DNA of 7,781 bases from Methanobrevibacter sp. (GCA_030539985.1 JAUNXD010000074.1:1-7781); one strand, 5' to 3'; shown: positions 1 through 6,353, numbered from the stretch's first letter. The notes: a model not told the origin generated them from the letters alone. Numbers and translations: made by a program.

Positions 1-507
1 TCCGAACTGGTTGTATTGGGTTCGGGCAATATGGGACTGATTTATCTAACACAGTGGAAGCAGCGTTTGAGCTATGAGGAAATTGTCATGCTGTTTCCGG
101 ATTTGATTCCCGGTCTTGTCAAGCATCCTGGAATAGGATTTATACTTGTCAATTCAATAACCAACGGTGGAATGATAATCGGCGCCAATGGAATTTATTA
201 TCTGGATTCCGATGAGATTGTCGGTGAAAATCCACTTGAATGTTTCGGTGAAAATGCCGCAATGCATTTAAAACGTCAAAATTCATTCGACAATATGCCG
301 GACATTATGGTAAACAGCTTTTATGATGAAAATCTGGATGAAGTCTGTGCATTTGAAGAGCTTATCGGCTCTCACGGAGGCCTTGGAGGCAACCAGACAA
401 AACCATTCATCTTATACCCTTATGAATGGGAAGATCCTGGAGATTTGATTGGAGCTTCCTCCATTTATAAATTTTTAAAAAAAGAAATTGATGATTTAAG
501 CTCTTGA
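1..507 (+). CDS. Alkaline-phosphatase-superfamily protein (phosphodiesterase/nucleotide pyrophosphatase-like), C-terminal part
   Basis: The reading frame is open from base 1 and ends at TGA 505-507, so this is the last 168 residues of a longer protein whose start lies outside the window. Visible motifs are a glycine-rich GSGNMGLIY stretch, HPGIGFILV, a block reading ENPLECFGENAA, PDIMVNSFYD, and FEELIGSHGGLGG close to the end. I recall this order from the C-terminal half of large alkaline-phosphatase-superfamily proteins, some of them membrane-anchored in bacteria, where the late His in the HGGLGG segment plausibly serves as a metal ligand. Substrate is unknown; hydrolysis of a phosphodiester or phosphomonoester is inferred from the superfamily only. 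The in-frame TTG at position 16 is very unlikely to be a real start, since family-like sequence continues upstream of it. The gene converges on the sirtuin gene and their 3' ends overlap by 12 bases. Confidence 0.72.
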   Translation, partial: SELVVLGSGNMGLIYLTQWKQRLSYEEIVMLFPDLIPGLVKHPGIGFILVNSITNGGMIIGANGIYYLDSDEIVGENPLECFGENAAMHLKRQNSFDNMPDIMVNSFYDENLDEVCAFEELIGSHGGLGGNQTKPFILYPYEWEDPGDLIGASSIYKFLKKEIDDLSS

Positions 508-1347
508 AAGCCAGTAATCAAAAATTTCTGAGATTTCTTCGTCGAAACTTATTGTTTTATCCTTATTTTGAGGAATTGCCTGAGGATAGTCACGATTCAA
601 TCTTATCAATGTTGTATTTGGATTATCATAAGTCATCTGCTCAAAAGGATACCTTATGATGACTGGAGTGTTGAATCCAACCCCCAGTTCCAGAAATACC
701 AAATTCTTGTCCTCGTCAATTTGTGATAGAAAGTTCTGATATTTTTCATTCATTTCATGCCATTTTTCATCTTCAACAAAGAAATTATCTTTCCTTACGT
801 TAATTTCCATGTTTCCACCACAGACAGGACAAACAGGAACAAGTTCAGATGGAATTTTACAGTCTTCAGTTTTTCCAAGTGCCTCGTAAACAAGCTCCTC
901 ATTTGAATACAATTTATCATGACAGGCCTTTTCACATTGAATTAAACCATAGTCGCCCTGTGTTGCAAAAATCCTTTCATCTTCAAAGCCATTAATCCAA
1001 AACTGATGTTCAACATTAGTTGTCAAAACAAAATAATCCTTATCCCTTACCAATTCAAGCAACTGCTCGTATAATTTGGTTTTTCCGACGGAATACCGGT
1101 TAATATAAACATGACGCACCCAATGTGCCCATTTTTCTTCTTGAGTTTCATAAGGGTAGAATGTTGCAGAATACATGTCCTCGACACCATACTTGTCAAT
1201 GAAATCGGCAAAATTATCATCAAAACGTTTTCCCGAATATTCAAGTCCTGCAGCTGCTGAAAAGCCTGCTCCTGCACCGATCAATATATAATCTGATTTT
1301 TTAATGGCATCGAATGCCTTATCCAATCTTTGCACGAATTTTTCCAT
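496..1347 (-). CDS. Class M sirtuin (SirTM), NAD-dependent protein ADP-ribosyltransferase
   Basis: Predicted 283-residue cytosolic enzyme that uses NAD+ to ADP-ribosylate a protein. The NAD-binding signature is GAGAGFSAAAGLEYSG at residues 24-39, the class M form of the usual sirtuin GAGAS motif. TTNVEHQF lies at 109-116. At the position of the classical catalytic His there is Gln130 in FATQGDYG, which is the class M hallmark and argues for ADP-ribosyl transfer rather than efficient deacetylation. Four cysteines, C138, C142, C173 and C176, form the expected structural zinc site. ELGVGFNTP at 220-228 replaces the usual sirtuin GTS segment. I place the start at ATG 1347-1345: GGAG at 1357-1354 lies 6 bases upstream and the macrodomain stop codon TAG ends one base before it. 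The frame stays open further upstream, but those extra residues lie inside the macrodomain gene. In bacteria SirTM modifies lipoyl-carrying GcvH-L; the substrate here is unknown. Confidence 0.9.
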   Translation of the reverse strand: MEKFVQRLDKAFDAIKKSDYILIGAGAGFSAAAGLEYSGKRFDDNFADFIDKYGVEDMYSATFYPYETQEEKWAHWVRHVYINRYSVGKTKLYEQLLELVRDKDYFVLTTNVEHQFWINGFEDERIFATQGDYGLIQCEKACHDKLYSNEELVYEALGKTEDCKIPSELVPVCPVCGGNMEINVRKDNFFVEDEKWHEMNEKYQNFLSQIDEDKNLVFLELGVGFNTPVIIRYPFEQMTYDNPNTTLIRLNRDYPQAIPQNKDKTISFDEEISEIFDYWLSRA

Positions 1348-1348
1348 T

Positions 1349-2113
1349 CTATTCTCCAAATAATTCATTTTTGTATATATCATAATCCACATCAGTGAAA
1401 ACATTGAAAATTACATGCTTTAAAGATGTATCGTTTGATTTCAAGTATTCTTCTACAGTTTCAATAGCAATTTTTGCCGCCAAATCCTGAGGAAAATTAA
1501 AAACGCCTGTTGAAATGCAGCAGAATGCCAATGATTCGAGCTTATGCTCACCGGCCAATTCCAGACATGAATTATAGCAGCTCGCAAGAGTTTCACAGTC
1601 TTCATGAGAAGGTCTTTGACCTTGTGGAATCTGCGGTCCTACAGTATGGATTACATGTTTGGAGGGCAAATTGTATCCGTCGGTAATTTTTGCCTTTCCA
1701 ACATCCTCATCCACAGACTGGATCTTCATTATCCTATCGCATTGATTTCTAAGCTGAATGCCCGCTGCGGAGTGGATGACATTATCAATGCAGTTGTGCA
1801 TTGGAATGAAACAACCTAATAGCTTAGAATTAGCCGCATTGACAATTGCATCAACCTTCAATGTTGTTATGTCACCTTGCCAAAGCATCATTTTTCCTTT
1901 AAATTCTGAAATGTCTTCAGGAGATGTCAAAACCTTGCCTAATGTTTCAGCAGTTAAAAATTCATCCTGAACCTTAATGAATTCATTGGAAATTTCACCA
2001 GGCATCCTTATATTCATAAGGGCTCTCAGCAGATTTCGCTTATCCAGATAATTTTCCGGAACATCTATTGAATCATTTCTTTCATCAATTAAATAATTAA
2101 TCATGAAATCCAC
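1349..2113 (-). CDS. Zinc-dependent macrodomain protein-ADP-ribose hydrolase, partner of SirTM
   Basis: Predicted 254-residue (from GTG 2113-2111) hydrolase that removes ADP-ribose from proteins and so reverses the sirtuin encoded next to it. Residues 1-70 are the helical N-terminal extension seen in the SirTM-linked macrodomain family, with LLRALMNIR at 28-36 and VQDEFL at 48-53. The macrodomain follows: WQGDIT at 78-83 (Asp81 expected to bind adenine), VNAANS at 91-96, the zinc-binding segment GCFIPMHNC with C101, H106 and C108, then GVFNFP at 203-208 as the phosphate-binding loop. The C-H-C ligands mark the zinc-dependent type. Its stop is one base from the sirtuin start, so the two are almost surely co-translated. 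The start is uncertain: GTG 2113 and ATG 2104 both lie far from the strong ribosome binding site at 2144-2139, and the frame is open upstream to 2179, so the true protein may be a few residues longer. Confidence 0.9.
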   Translation of the reverse strand: MDFMINYLIDERNDSIDVPENYLDKRNLLRALMNIRMPGEISNEFIKVQDEFLTAETLGKVLTSPEDISEFKGKMMLWQGDITTLKVDAIVNAANSKLLGCFIPMHNCIDNVIHSAAGIQLRNQCDRIMKIQSVDEDVGKAKITDGYNLPSKHVIHTVGPQIPQGQRPSHEDCETLASCYNSCLELAGEHKLESLAFCCISTGVFNFPQDLAAKIAIETVEEYLKSNDTSLKHVIFNVFTDVDYDIYKNELFGE

Positions 2114-2138
2114 TTGTTCATCAGTGTTGATATTAATA

Positions 2139-2145
2139 CCCTCCT
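2139..2145 (-). promoter_or_regulatory. Ribosome binding site of the macrodomain gene, oddly spaced
   Basis: The minus strand reads AGGAGGG here, a strong Shine-Dalgarno match. The nearest canonical in-frame start codons, GTG at 2113-2111 and ATG at 2104-2102, are 25 and 34 bases away, much further than normal. An in-frame ATC at 2131-2129 sits at the ideal 7-base spacing, with an in-frame ATT only one base away. Translation may therefore begin at a rare codon, or the site may serve a short leader frame. Confidence 0.6.
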
Positions 2146-2176
2146 TTAATCTGATAATTATTAATTTAAATCTGAG

Positions 2177-2184
2177 TATTTAAA
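2177..2184 (-). promoter_or_regulatory. TATA box of the macrodomain-sirtuin operon
   Basis: TTTAAATA on the minus strand. With the usual archaeal distance of about 25 bases, transcription would begin near 2155, placing the Shine-Dalgarno site at 2145-2139 inside a short leader. The same octamer precedes the HxlR gene and the adhesin-like gene. Assigned by sequence and spacing only. Confidence 0.6.
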
Positions 2185-2190
2185 TGATTT

Positions 2191-2218
2191 TTGTAACCTC
2201 AAAGAAACCAGGTAACAA
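2191..2218. promoter_or_regulatory. Candidate operator: imperfect inverted repeat between divergent promoters
   Basis: TTGTAACC (2191-2198) and GGTAACAA (2211-2218) form an inverted repeat with one mismatched pair and a 20-base centre-to-centre distance, about two helical turns. It lies between the two outward-facing TATA boxes, so a bound dimer could affect both. A further GTAAC at 2223-2227 abuts the HxlR TATA box. HxlR-family regulators commonly bind inverted repeats next to their own gene, which makes the adjacent regulator the obvious candidate ligand. This is inference from position and symmetry. Confidence 0.42.
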
Positions 2219-2227
2219 AAAAGTAAC

Positions 2228-2235
2228 TTTAAATA
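2228..2235 (+). promoter_or_regulatory. TATA box of the HxlR-cbiE operon (probably leaderless transcript)
   Basis: TTTAAATA lies with its centre about 26 bases before the ATG at 2258, so the predicted transcription start falls at or next to the start codon. No Shine-Dalgarno sequence precedes that ATG. Both points suggest a leaderless mRNA, unlike most genes in this window. A second TTTAAAT directly before the ATG is too close to act as its TATA box. Confidence 0.6.
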
Positions 2236-2257
2236 ATAATTTAATCAATTTTTAAAT

Positions 2258-2641
2258 ATGGAAACAGAAAATATCGTTTGTCCTGTAGACAAAACATTGA
2301 ACCTGATTAACAAAAAATGGAGCATACAAATTATCAGAGACCTCTTTTTTGGAAAAAAACATTTTAAAGAATTTAAAGAGGATAAACCAAAATTATCCAA
2401 CAAAGTATTGTCCAATTGCCTTAAGGAATTGGAAGAAAAAGGTTTGATTGAAAAGAAAGTTTTAAATACCACCCCAGTGACAACCGAATACTATCTAACC
2501 GAATATGGGCGATCAATGAACAAAATTATCTATGAATTGGCCGTATTTACATTACATGATGAAAATGACAACAGCTATTCACCCGAAACTCGTGAATCCT
2601 TAAAAAACACATTTAAAGAAACATTAAGAATTGATGATTAA
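2258..2641 (+). CDS. HxlR-family winged-helix transcriptional regulator
   Basis: A 127-residue DNA-binding protein. The family pattern is clear: CPVDKTLNLINKKWSIQIIRD begins at Cys8, followed by the recognition region KLSNKVLSNCLKELEEKGLI at 45-64 and the wing and C-terminal helix with TEYYLTEYGRSM at 76-87. HxlR proteins are dimers that repress or activate neighbouring genes; several bacterial members, such as YodB and HypR, sense electrophiles or disulfide stress through an N-terminal cysteine at a position like Cys8. A second cysteine is Cys54. Whether this protein is redox-responsive is inference. It is transcribed divergently from the macrodomain-sirtuin operon and shares a 144-base region with it that holds a candidate operator. 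Its stop codon sits one base before the most likely cbiE start, so the two form one transcript. The last 25 residues are polar and beyond the conserved core. Confidence 0.9.
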   Translation: METENIVCPVDKTLNLINKKWSIQIIRDLFFGKKHFKEFKEDKPKLSNKVLSNCLKELEEKGLIEKKVLNTTPVTTEYYLTEYGRSMNKIIYELAVFTLHDENDNSYSPETRESLKNTFKETLRIDD

Positions 2642-2642
2642 A

Positions 2643-3284
2643 ATGAGCGGCAAGATTTATATTGTAGGCATTGGACCGGGATCCAGTGAATATTTAACAA
2701 AAAAAGCGATTGATACTGTCAAAATGAGTGACTATACTGTTGGAAGCACCCGTGCAATTGAATTATTTGATGATGTGCAAAATAAACTTGCATTCAATGT
2801 CAAAGAACTTCTGGATACTCTTGAAAAGGGAGTTGATTTGGCAGTTGATGGAAATATCGTGTCAATATTGTCAACCGGAGATCCAGGATTTTCAGGTGTT
2901 TTGAATACGGTTTTAAGAATTTCAAATGAGAAAAATTTCCCTGAAGAAAACATTGAAGTGATACCAGGAATCAGTTCCCTGCAGCTTGCGGCCGCAGAAT
3001 GCCACATTCAATGGGACAATGCCAATGTAATGACATTCCATGGAAGGGAAAACATTGAAGACATACTGCCAGTCATAAACAATGGTAAGAAAACCATTGC
3101 ACTGCCTTCCCGTAAAGTTAAAGACATGGCGCAGTTTCTGCTTGATAATGGCGTTGAAAAGGACCGCAAAGTTACAGTGTGTGAACGCCTAAGCTACCCT
3201 GATGAAAAGATTGTCGAAGCGACACTTGAAGAGATTGCAAAAAGCGAGTTTACCTACATGTGCATTATTGTTTTTGACTCGTAA
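2643..3284 (+). CDS. cbiE: Cobalt-precorrin-7 (C5)-methyltransferase
   Basis: A 213-residue SAM-dependent tetrapyrrole methyltransferase of the CbiE type. It is predicted to methylate C5 of cobalt-precorrin-7 in the anaerobic cobalamin pathway, working with CbiT, which methylates C15 and decarboxylates. Methanogens need corrinoids for methyl transfer in energy metabolism. Evidence: IYIVGIGPGS at residues 5-14 is the N-terminal glycine-rich motif of the family; STGDPGFSG at 77-85 and VIPGISSLQLAAAE at 107-120 are the cofactor and substrate region; the length fits stand-alone CbiE, with no CbiT domain fused. I chose ATG 2643 because MSGKIYIVGIGPG matches the usual family N-terminus; ATG 2634 and TTG 2631 are in-frame alternatives overlapping the HxlR stop. 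There is no clear ribosome binding site, so translation is probably coupled to the HxlR gene. No other cobalamin gene is in the window. CbiE rather than another methyltransferase of this fold is likely but not certain. Confidence 0.85.
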   Translation: MSGKIYIVGIGPGSSEYLTKKAIDTVKMSDYTVGSTRAIELFDDVQNKLAFNVKELLDTLEKGVDLAVDGNIVSILSTGDPGFSGVLNTVLRISNEKNFPEENIEVIPGISSLQLAAAECHIQWDNANVMTFHGRENIEDILPVINNGKKTIALPSRKVKDMAQFLLDNGVEKDRKVTVCERLSYPDEKIVEATLEEIAKSEFTYMCIIVFDS

Positions 3285-3313
3285 AATTTACCTTAAAAAT
3301 TCATATTAAAAGT

Positions 3314-3398
3314 CTTTTGCCATTTGATTTTTAAATTAAAGTTTAAATAGTTTAGAACACTAACTTTAACTGTCGGTCTGGTAGTTAATTGGCAAAAG
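3314..3398. repeat. Nine-base inverted repeat flanking the adhesin-like promoter
   Basis: CTTTTGCCA at 3314-3322 and TGGCAAAAG at 3390-3398 are exact inverse complements, 67 bases apart. One arm lies upstream of the TATA box and the other overlaps the start of the ribosome binding site, so if transcription starts near 3371 only one arm is in the mRNA. That favours a DNA-level site, if it is functional at all; chance is possible in AT-rich sequence. Confidence 0.4.
3342..3349 (+). promoter_or_regulatory. TATA box of the adhesin-like gene
   Basis: TTTAAATA, identical to the two other predicted boxes in the window. Transcription would start near 3371, giving a leader of about 37 bases before ATG 3408. 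The leader ends in AAAGGTAG, a partial Shine-Dalgarno match. Confidence 0.6.
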
Positions 3399-3407
3399 GT
3401 AGATAGT

Positions 3408-6320
3408 ATGAACATTAAAATAAACACCATATGTTTCATCCTATTGCTATTTCTCCTCATTGGTGTTGCCTCTGCAACCGATAGCGATAATGAAACATCA
3501 ATACATTCAATTGAACAGCCAGATAATGAAATATACCAGGCATCACTTGATAATCAGGACAGCCCTGGAACGAATATAGAATATGGAAAAAAACTTGAAC
3601 TGAGCAGTACTGATAAAAGCGAGCTTGAATCGAGTGTTAAAAAACCGAAACTGAATGTTATCATTAAAGCGCCTGATAAAAGCATTTATTATAAAGATGG
3701 AAGCCTGTTTACAGTAACGCTTAAAGACCAAAATAATGCGCCAATGAAAAATGTGCAGGTCAAAATTAAGGTTGACGGGAAAACCTACACTAAAAAAACC
3801 GATTCAAAAGGAAAGGCCTCAATCAGCCTGAGTCTTAAGAGCGGGAAATATAGTGTAGTTACCATTTTTGATGAAACCGCCACCCACAAAAAACAGACTG
3901 TAAAAAGTATCGTAACCGTCAAAAGCACAATAAAGTGCGATGAGCTTACAAAATATTATAAAAAAAATGTAGACTTTTACATTAAATTTTATGATAAGAA
4001 AGGATATCCTTTAAAAAAGAGTTATGTGCAATTTAAACTGAAAAACAAATATTGTAATTATATAACTGACTCATCTGGTCGTGTAAAAGTTTCATTTAAT
4101 TTAAAACCAGGACAATACAGCATTTCAATAATAAATCTTAAAACTTCCGAAAAAATAACAAAAACTGTTACAATCAAAAGCCTTATTGAAACAAATGATT
4201 TGACAATGGACGAAAAAGACGGGAGTAAATTTAATGTGAAGGTACTGAACAGCAACGGAAATCCTTCAGCCGGCAAGAAGGTGTTTTTGACTTTGAATGG
4301 TAAGATATATGAACTTACAAGTGACATTAACGGGATTGCAAGTAAAACTATCTCATTGGAAGCGGGGAAATATATCGTTACGACAGAATATGGTGATCTT
4401 AAAAACAAAAACACAATTACTGTCAATCCGGTTCCACCCGAGGATCCGGTTAAAAAAACCGAGTTCGTCCATACAACAATAATTCCAAACTACGTTAATG
4501 TTACCGTTCCCTATGCCTTCCACAATTCAGCATACACCCTCAAAACCGGAACAAACGGAACCATTAAAATGCCTAAAGTGGAGATTTTCACAATCGAAAT
4601 CGGGCAAAAAGTTTACAGATTTGCAACAGGAAAAACCGATCGAGACGACGTGATGACACTGGATTTTCAAAGCAATTTAGTTCGAATGAACGGATTGGGA
4701 ATTGTTTGTTCAAACGCAATAAATGTCTTGAAAGAATCAGGGATAATAATTACCCGAACTGCAACAGGTACCCAAATTGATTATAGGGATTACACCTGTG
4801 ACAATATTGAGTTGTTTGGATTTTATGCAGATAAGAATACTGAAAACAGCGAAACATTTACCTACATGAAAAATGACAAGGTAATGGCAAAAGTCACAGT
4901 GCAGACACAATACTATGATGAGACAGGAGTCAAATACAGTTTAGCCAAGCTTTACAATAGGGTTAATCTTGATTTCAACTATTATGAAATAACAAATCAT
5001 GTTTCCAATCCTGTTGTGTTCACAAATACAGGAACTCCTGTTACATATAGCTATTTTACCTCCTACATTGCAGGTTATCCTACTCGGGAAGATATCGTGA
5101 CCAAGTTTAGCATCAATGGCCGTGAAGAATTTGAAAAGAAAGAACAAATCAGTTACGGTCGTGCATACAAGTACAGATCAGCTTTAGGATTCGAAATCCT
5201 GCAAAGCTATAGCATAATCAATGAAAAAGTTACACAAAACATCATGGAAGATTGGGTAAATAAAAATTCGGATTATCTGACCCGGTTTGGAGCCATGAAC
5301 ATATTTGGAATGCATTTGGCATCCCTTGAAACTGTATGGCTTGCCGATGAAATAGCTGACAACTATGCAAAGGATTTTAATGTAGACTGGAATCGTGAAA
5401 ATACCGTTACAATTCTTGGAGGCATCAACTTAGACGATACCTACCTGCACATCCTGAATGCAGATATGGGAATGGAGGTAATCGGAAACAGCGCGAATGT
5501 TGAACTGTTCAGGCTGATAAATTCAATGAACCTTCCAAATATTGAAAGCTATTCCCTCAAACCTGTTGCAGACAGGTTCTGGGACAATGCCACAAATTCA
5601 TTGGACAGCATGTTTGCCTCTGCTGGAAACTACAGCATTGCCCAATTGGGAGAAATGCTATATGTATTCGGCGAAAGCAATTCTGCAATTGCATTGAACA
5701 CCACAAGCGGAGTCGTTAATGTCCTTCTGGTACATGACAATGCGGTTTATAAAGGCTCATCAATCCCAACCACAAAGGACTGCTGCAGCGTCAACATCAT
5801 ACCACAGGACCTTATAAAAAATCTTAGAAATCTGTTTAAAATCGCTTCTCCGGGATTATATCTGCTGTCAAACCATTTCAACAAGCTTCATCCATTAAGC
5901 ACAATGGCATACAATATGGGAAAATTCCTGTTAAGTTCGATGCTTACAGGAGTAAGTGCAGCTGCAAACACTTTGCTTTCAACAATGGTATTTGCACAGG
6001 CCACCGGGTCAACATACCGGGATAGAATGGTTGATCAAAAAGACTGGCACAGCGTTATGGACAAGATAACCTTTACAAGACCAGGATACCTTCAATCTAA
6101 GAAAATATATAACATTCCAAATAACAGTGGAGGAACTGATTACATTGAAGTGAAAATAAATGATGACCTGACCTTAGACAGGACAAGTGCAAAATATATT
6201 AGTAATGGAAACACAAGACAGTTAACCAAACAGGAAACCTACCAGTATTTCTGTGAAGACTACTGGACCCCGTTCAGTATGCCTACAAAATATTGGGATA
6301 AAAGTTGGAAGGGAAAATAA
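3408..6320 (+). CDS. Secreted Ig-repeat adhesin-like surface protein with unassigned C-terminal region
   Basis: A 970-residue exported protein. Residues 1-23 form a Sec signal peptide: Lys4, a hydrophobic core IILLLF-like stretch at 7-20, and an Ala-Ser-Ala cleavage site at 21-23. A polar linker runs to about residue 80. Three Ig-like beta repeats follow at about 82-172, 173-257 and 258-340; each has a turn such as TDSKGKASIS, TDSSGRVKVSF or TSDINGIASKTI and then a GKY or GQY strand, as in Big_1-like and methanogen surface repeats. After a proline-rich hinge (PVPPEDPVKK, 341-350) comes a region of about 620 residues that I do not recognise. It holds C434, C464, paired C792-C793 and C949, a mildly hydrophobic stretch at about 838-863, and an aromatic end with no LPXTG-like or other obvious cell-wall anchor. 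About seven N-X-S/T sites are present, including N28, N364, N383, N727, N741, N764 and N905, compatible with archaeal glycosylation. Binding to a partner cell or polymer is inferred; an enzymatic C-terminal domain cannot be excluded. Confidence 0.82.
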   Translation: MNIKINTICFILLLFLLIGVASATDSDNETSIHSIEQPDNEIYQASLDNQDSPGTNIEYGKKLELSSTDKSELESSVKKPKLNVIIKAPDKSIYYKDGSLFTVTLKDQNNAPMKNVQVKIKVDGKTYTKKTDSKGKASISLSLKSGKYSVVTIFDETATHKKQTVKSIVTVKSTIKCDELTKYYKKNVDFYIKFYDKKGYPLKKSYVQFKLKNKYCNYITDSSGRVKVSFNLKPGQYSISIINLKTSEKITKTVTIKSLIETNDLTMDEKDGSKFNVKVLNSNGNPSAGKKVFLTLNGKIYELTSDINGIASKTISLEAGKYIVTTEYGDLKNKNTITVNPVPPEDPVKKTEFVHTTIIPNYVNVTVPYAFHNSAYTLKTGTNGTIKMPKVEIFTIEIGQKVYRFATGKTDRDDVMTLDFQSNLVRMNGLGIVCSNAINVLKESGIIITRTATGTQIDYRDYTCDNIELFGFYADKNTENSETFTYMKNDKVMAKVTVQTQYYDETGVKYSLAKLYNRVNLDFNYYEITNHVSNPVVFTNTGTPVTYSYFTSYIAGYPTREDIVTKFSINGREEFEKKEQISYGRAYKYRSALGFEILQSYSIINEKVTQNIMEDWVNKNSDYLTRFGAMNIFGMHLASLETVWLADEIADNYAKDFNVDWNRENTVTILGGINLDDTYLHILNADMGMEVIGNSANVELFRLINSMNLPNIESYSLKPVADRFWDNATNSLDSMFASAGNYSIAQLGEMLYVFGESNSAIALNTTSGVVNVLLVHDNAVYKGSSIPTTKDCCSVNIIPQDLIKNLRNLFKIASPGLYLLSNHFNKLHPLSTMAYNMGKFLLSSMLTGVSAAANTLLSTMVFAQATGSTYRDRMVDQKDWHSVMDKITFTRPGYLQSKKIYNIPNNSGGTDYIEVKINDDLTLDRTSAKYISNGNTRQLTKQETYQYFCEDYWTPFSMPTKYWDKSWKGK

Positions 6321-6352
6321 TGGAATAATTCCCCATTATTCCATTTTTTTTT
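6321..6352 (+). terminator. Hairpin plus T9 tract after the adhesin-like gene
   Basis: TGGAATAAT (6321-6329) and ATTATTCCA (6335-6343) form a perfect 9-base stem with a 5-base loop TCCCC, followed directly by nine T residues at 6344-6352. The stem begins at the base after the stop codon of the surface protein. This is the layout of an intrinsic terminator; in archaea the T tract alone can stop transcription. The ribosome binding site of the next gene starts two bases further on, so termination is probably partial. Confidence 0.7.
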
Positions 6353-6353
6353 A

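Noticed and set aside
1348..1404. A longer sirtuin with 19 extra N-terminal residues starting at 1404
   Set aside because: The extension lies inside the macrodomain gene in another frame and has no family-like sequence, whereas ATG 1347 has a well-spaced GGAG and sits one base after the macrodomain stop.
1604..1970. Short plus-strand open frames opposite the macrodomain gene
   Set aside because: They have no ribosome binding site or recognisable motif and lie antisense to a clearly coding gene.
496..2113. A DarTG-type toxin-antitoxin system or sirtuin-based anti-phage defence locus
   Set aside because: The macrodomain is of the zinc-dependent SirTM-linked type, no DarT-like toxin is present, and no nuclease, effector or other defence gene is near.
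3285..3407. A small RNA or riboswitch before the surface-protein gene
   Set aside because: Apart from the TATA box and the separated inverted repeat, the 123 bases show no compact stem set, and the predicted leader is only about 37 bases.
4058..4426. A 122-residue minus-strand open frame inside the surface-protein gene
   Set aside because: It mirrors the regular codon pattern of the Ig-like repeats; its hydrophobic look is the reverse-strand reading of lysine- and threonine-rich beta repeats.
3408..4430. Ig repeats as a recombination-prone DNA repeat array
   Set aside because: The three repeats are similar only at the protein level; no long near-identical DNA copies were seen.
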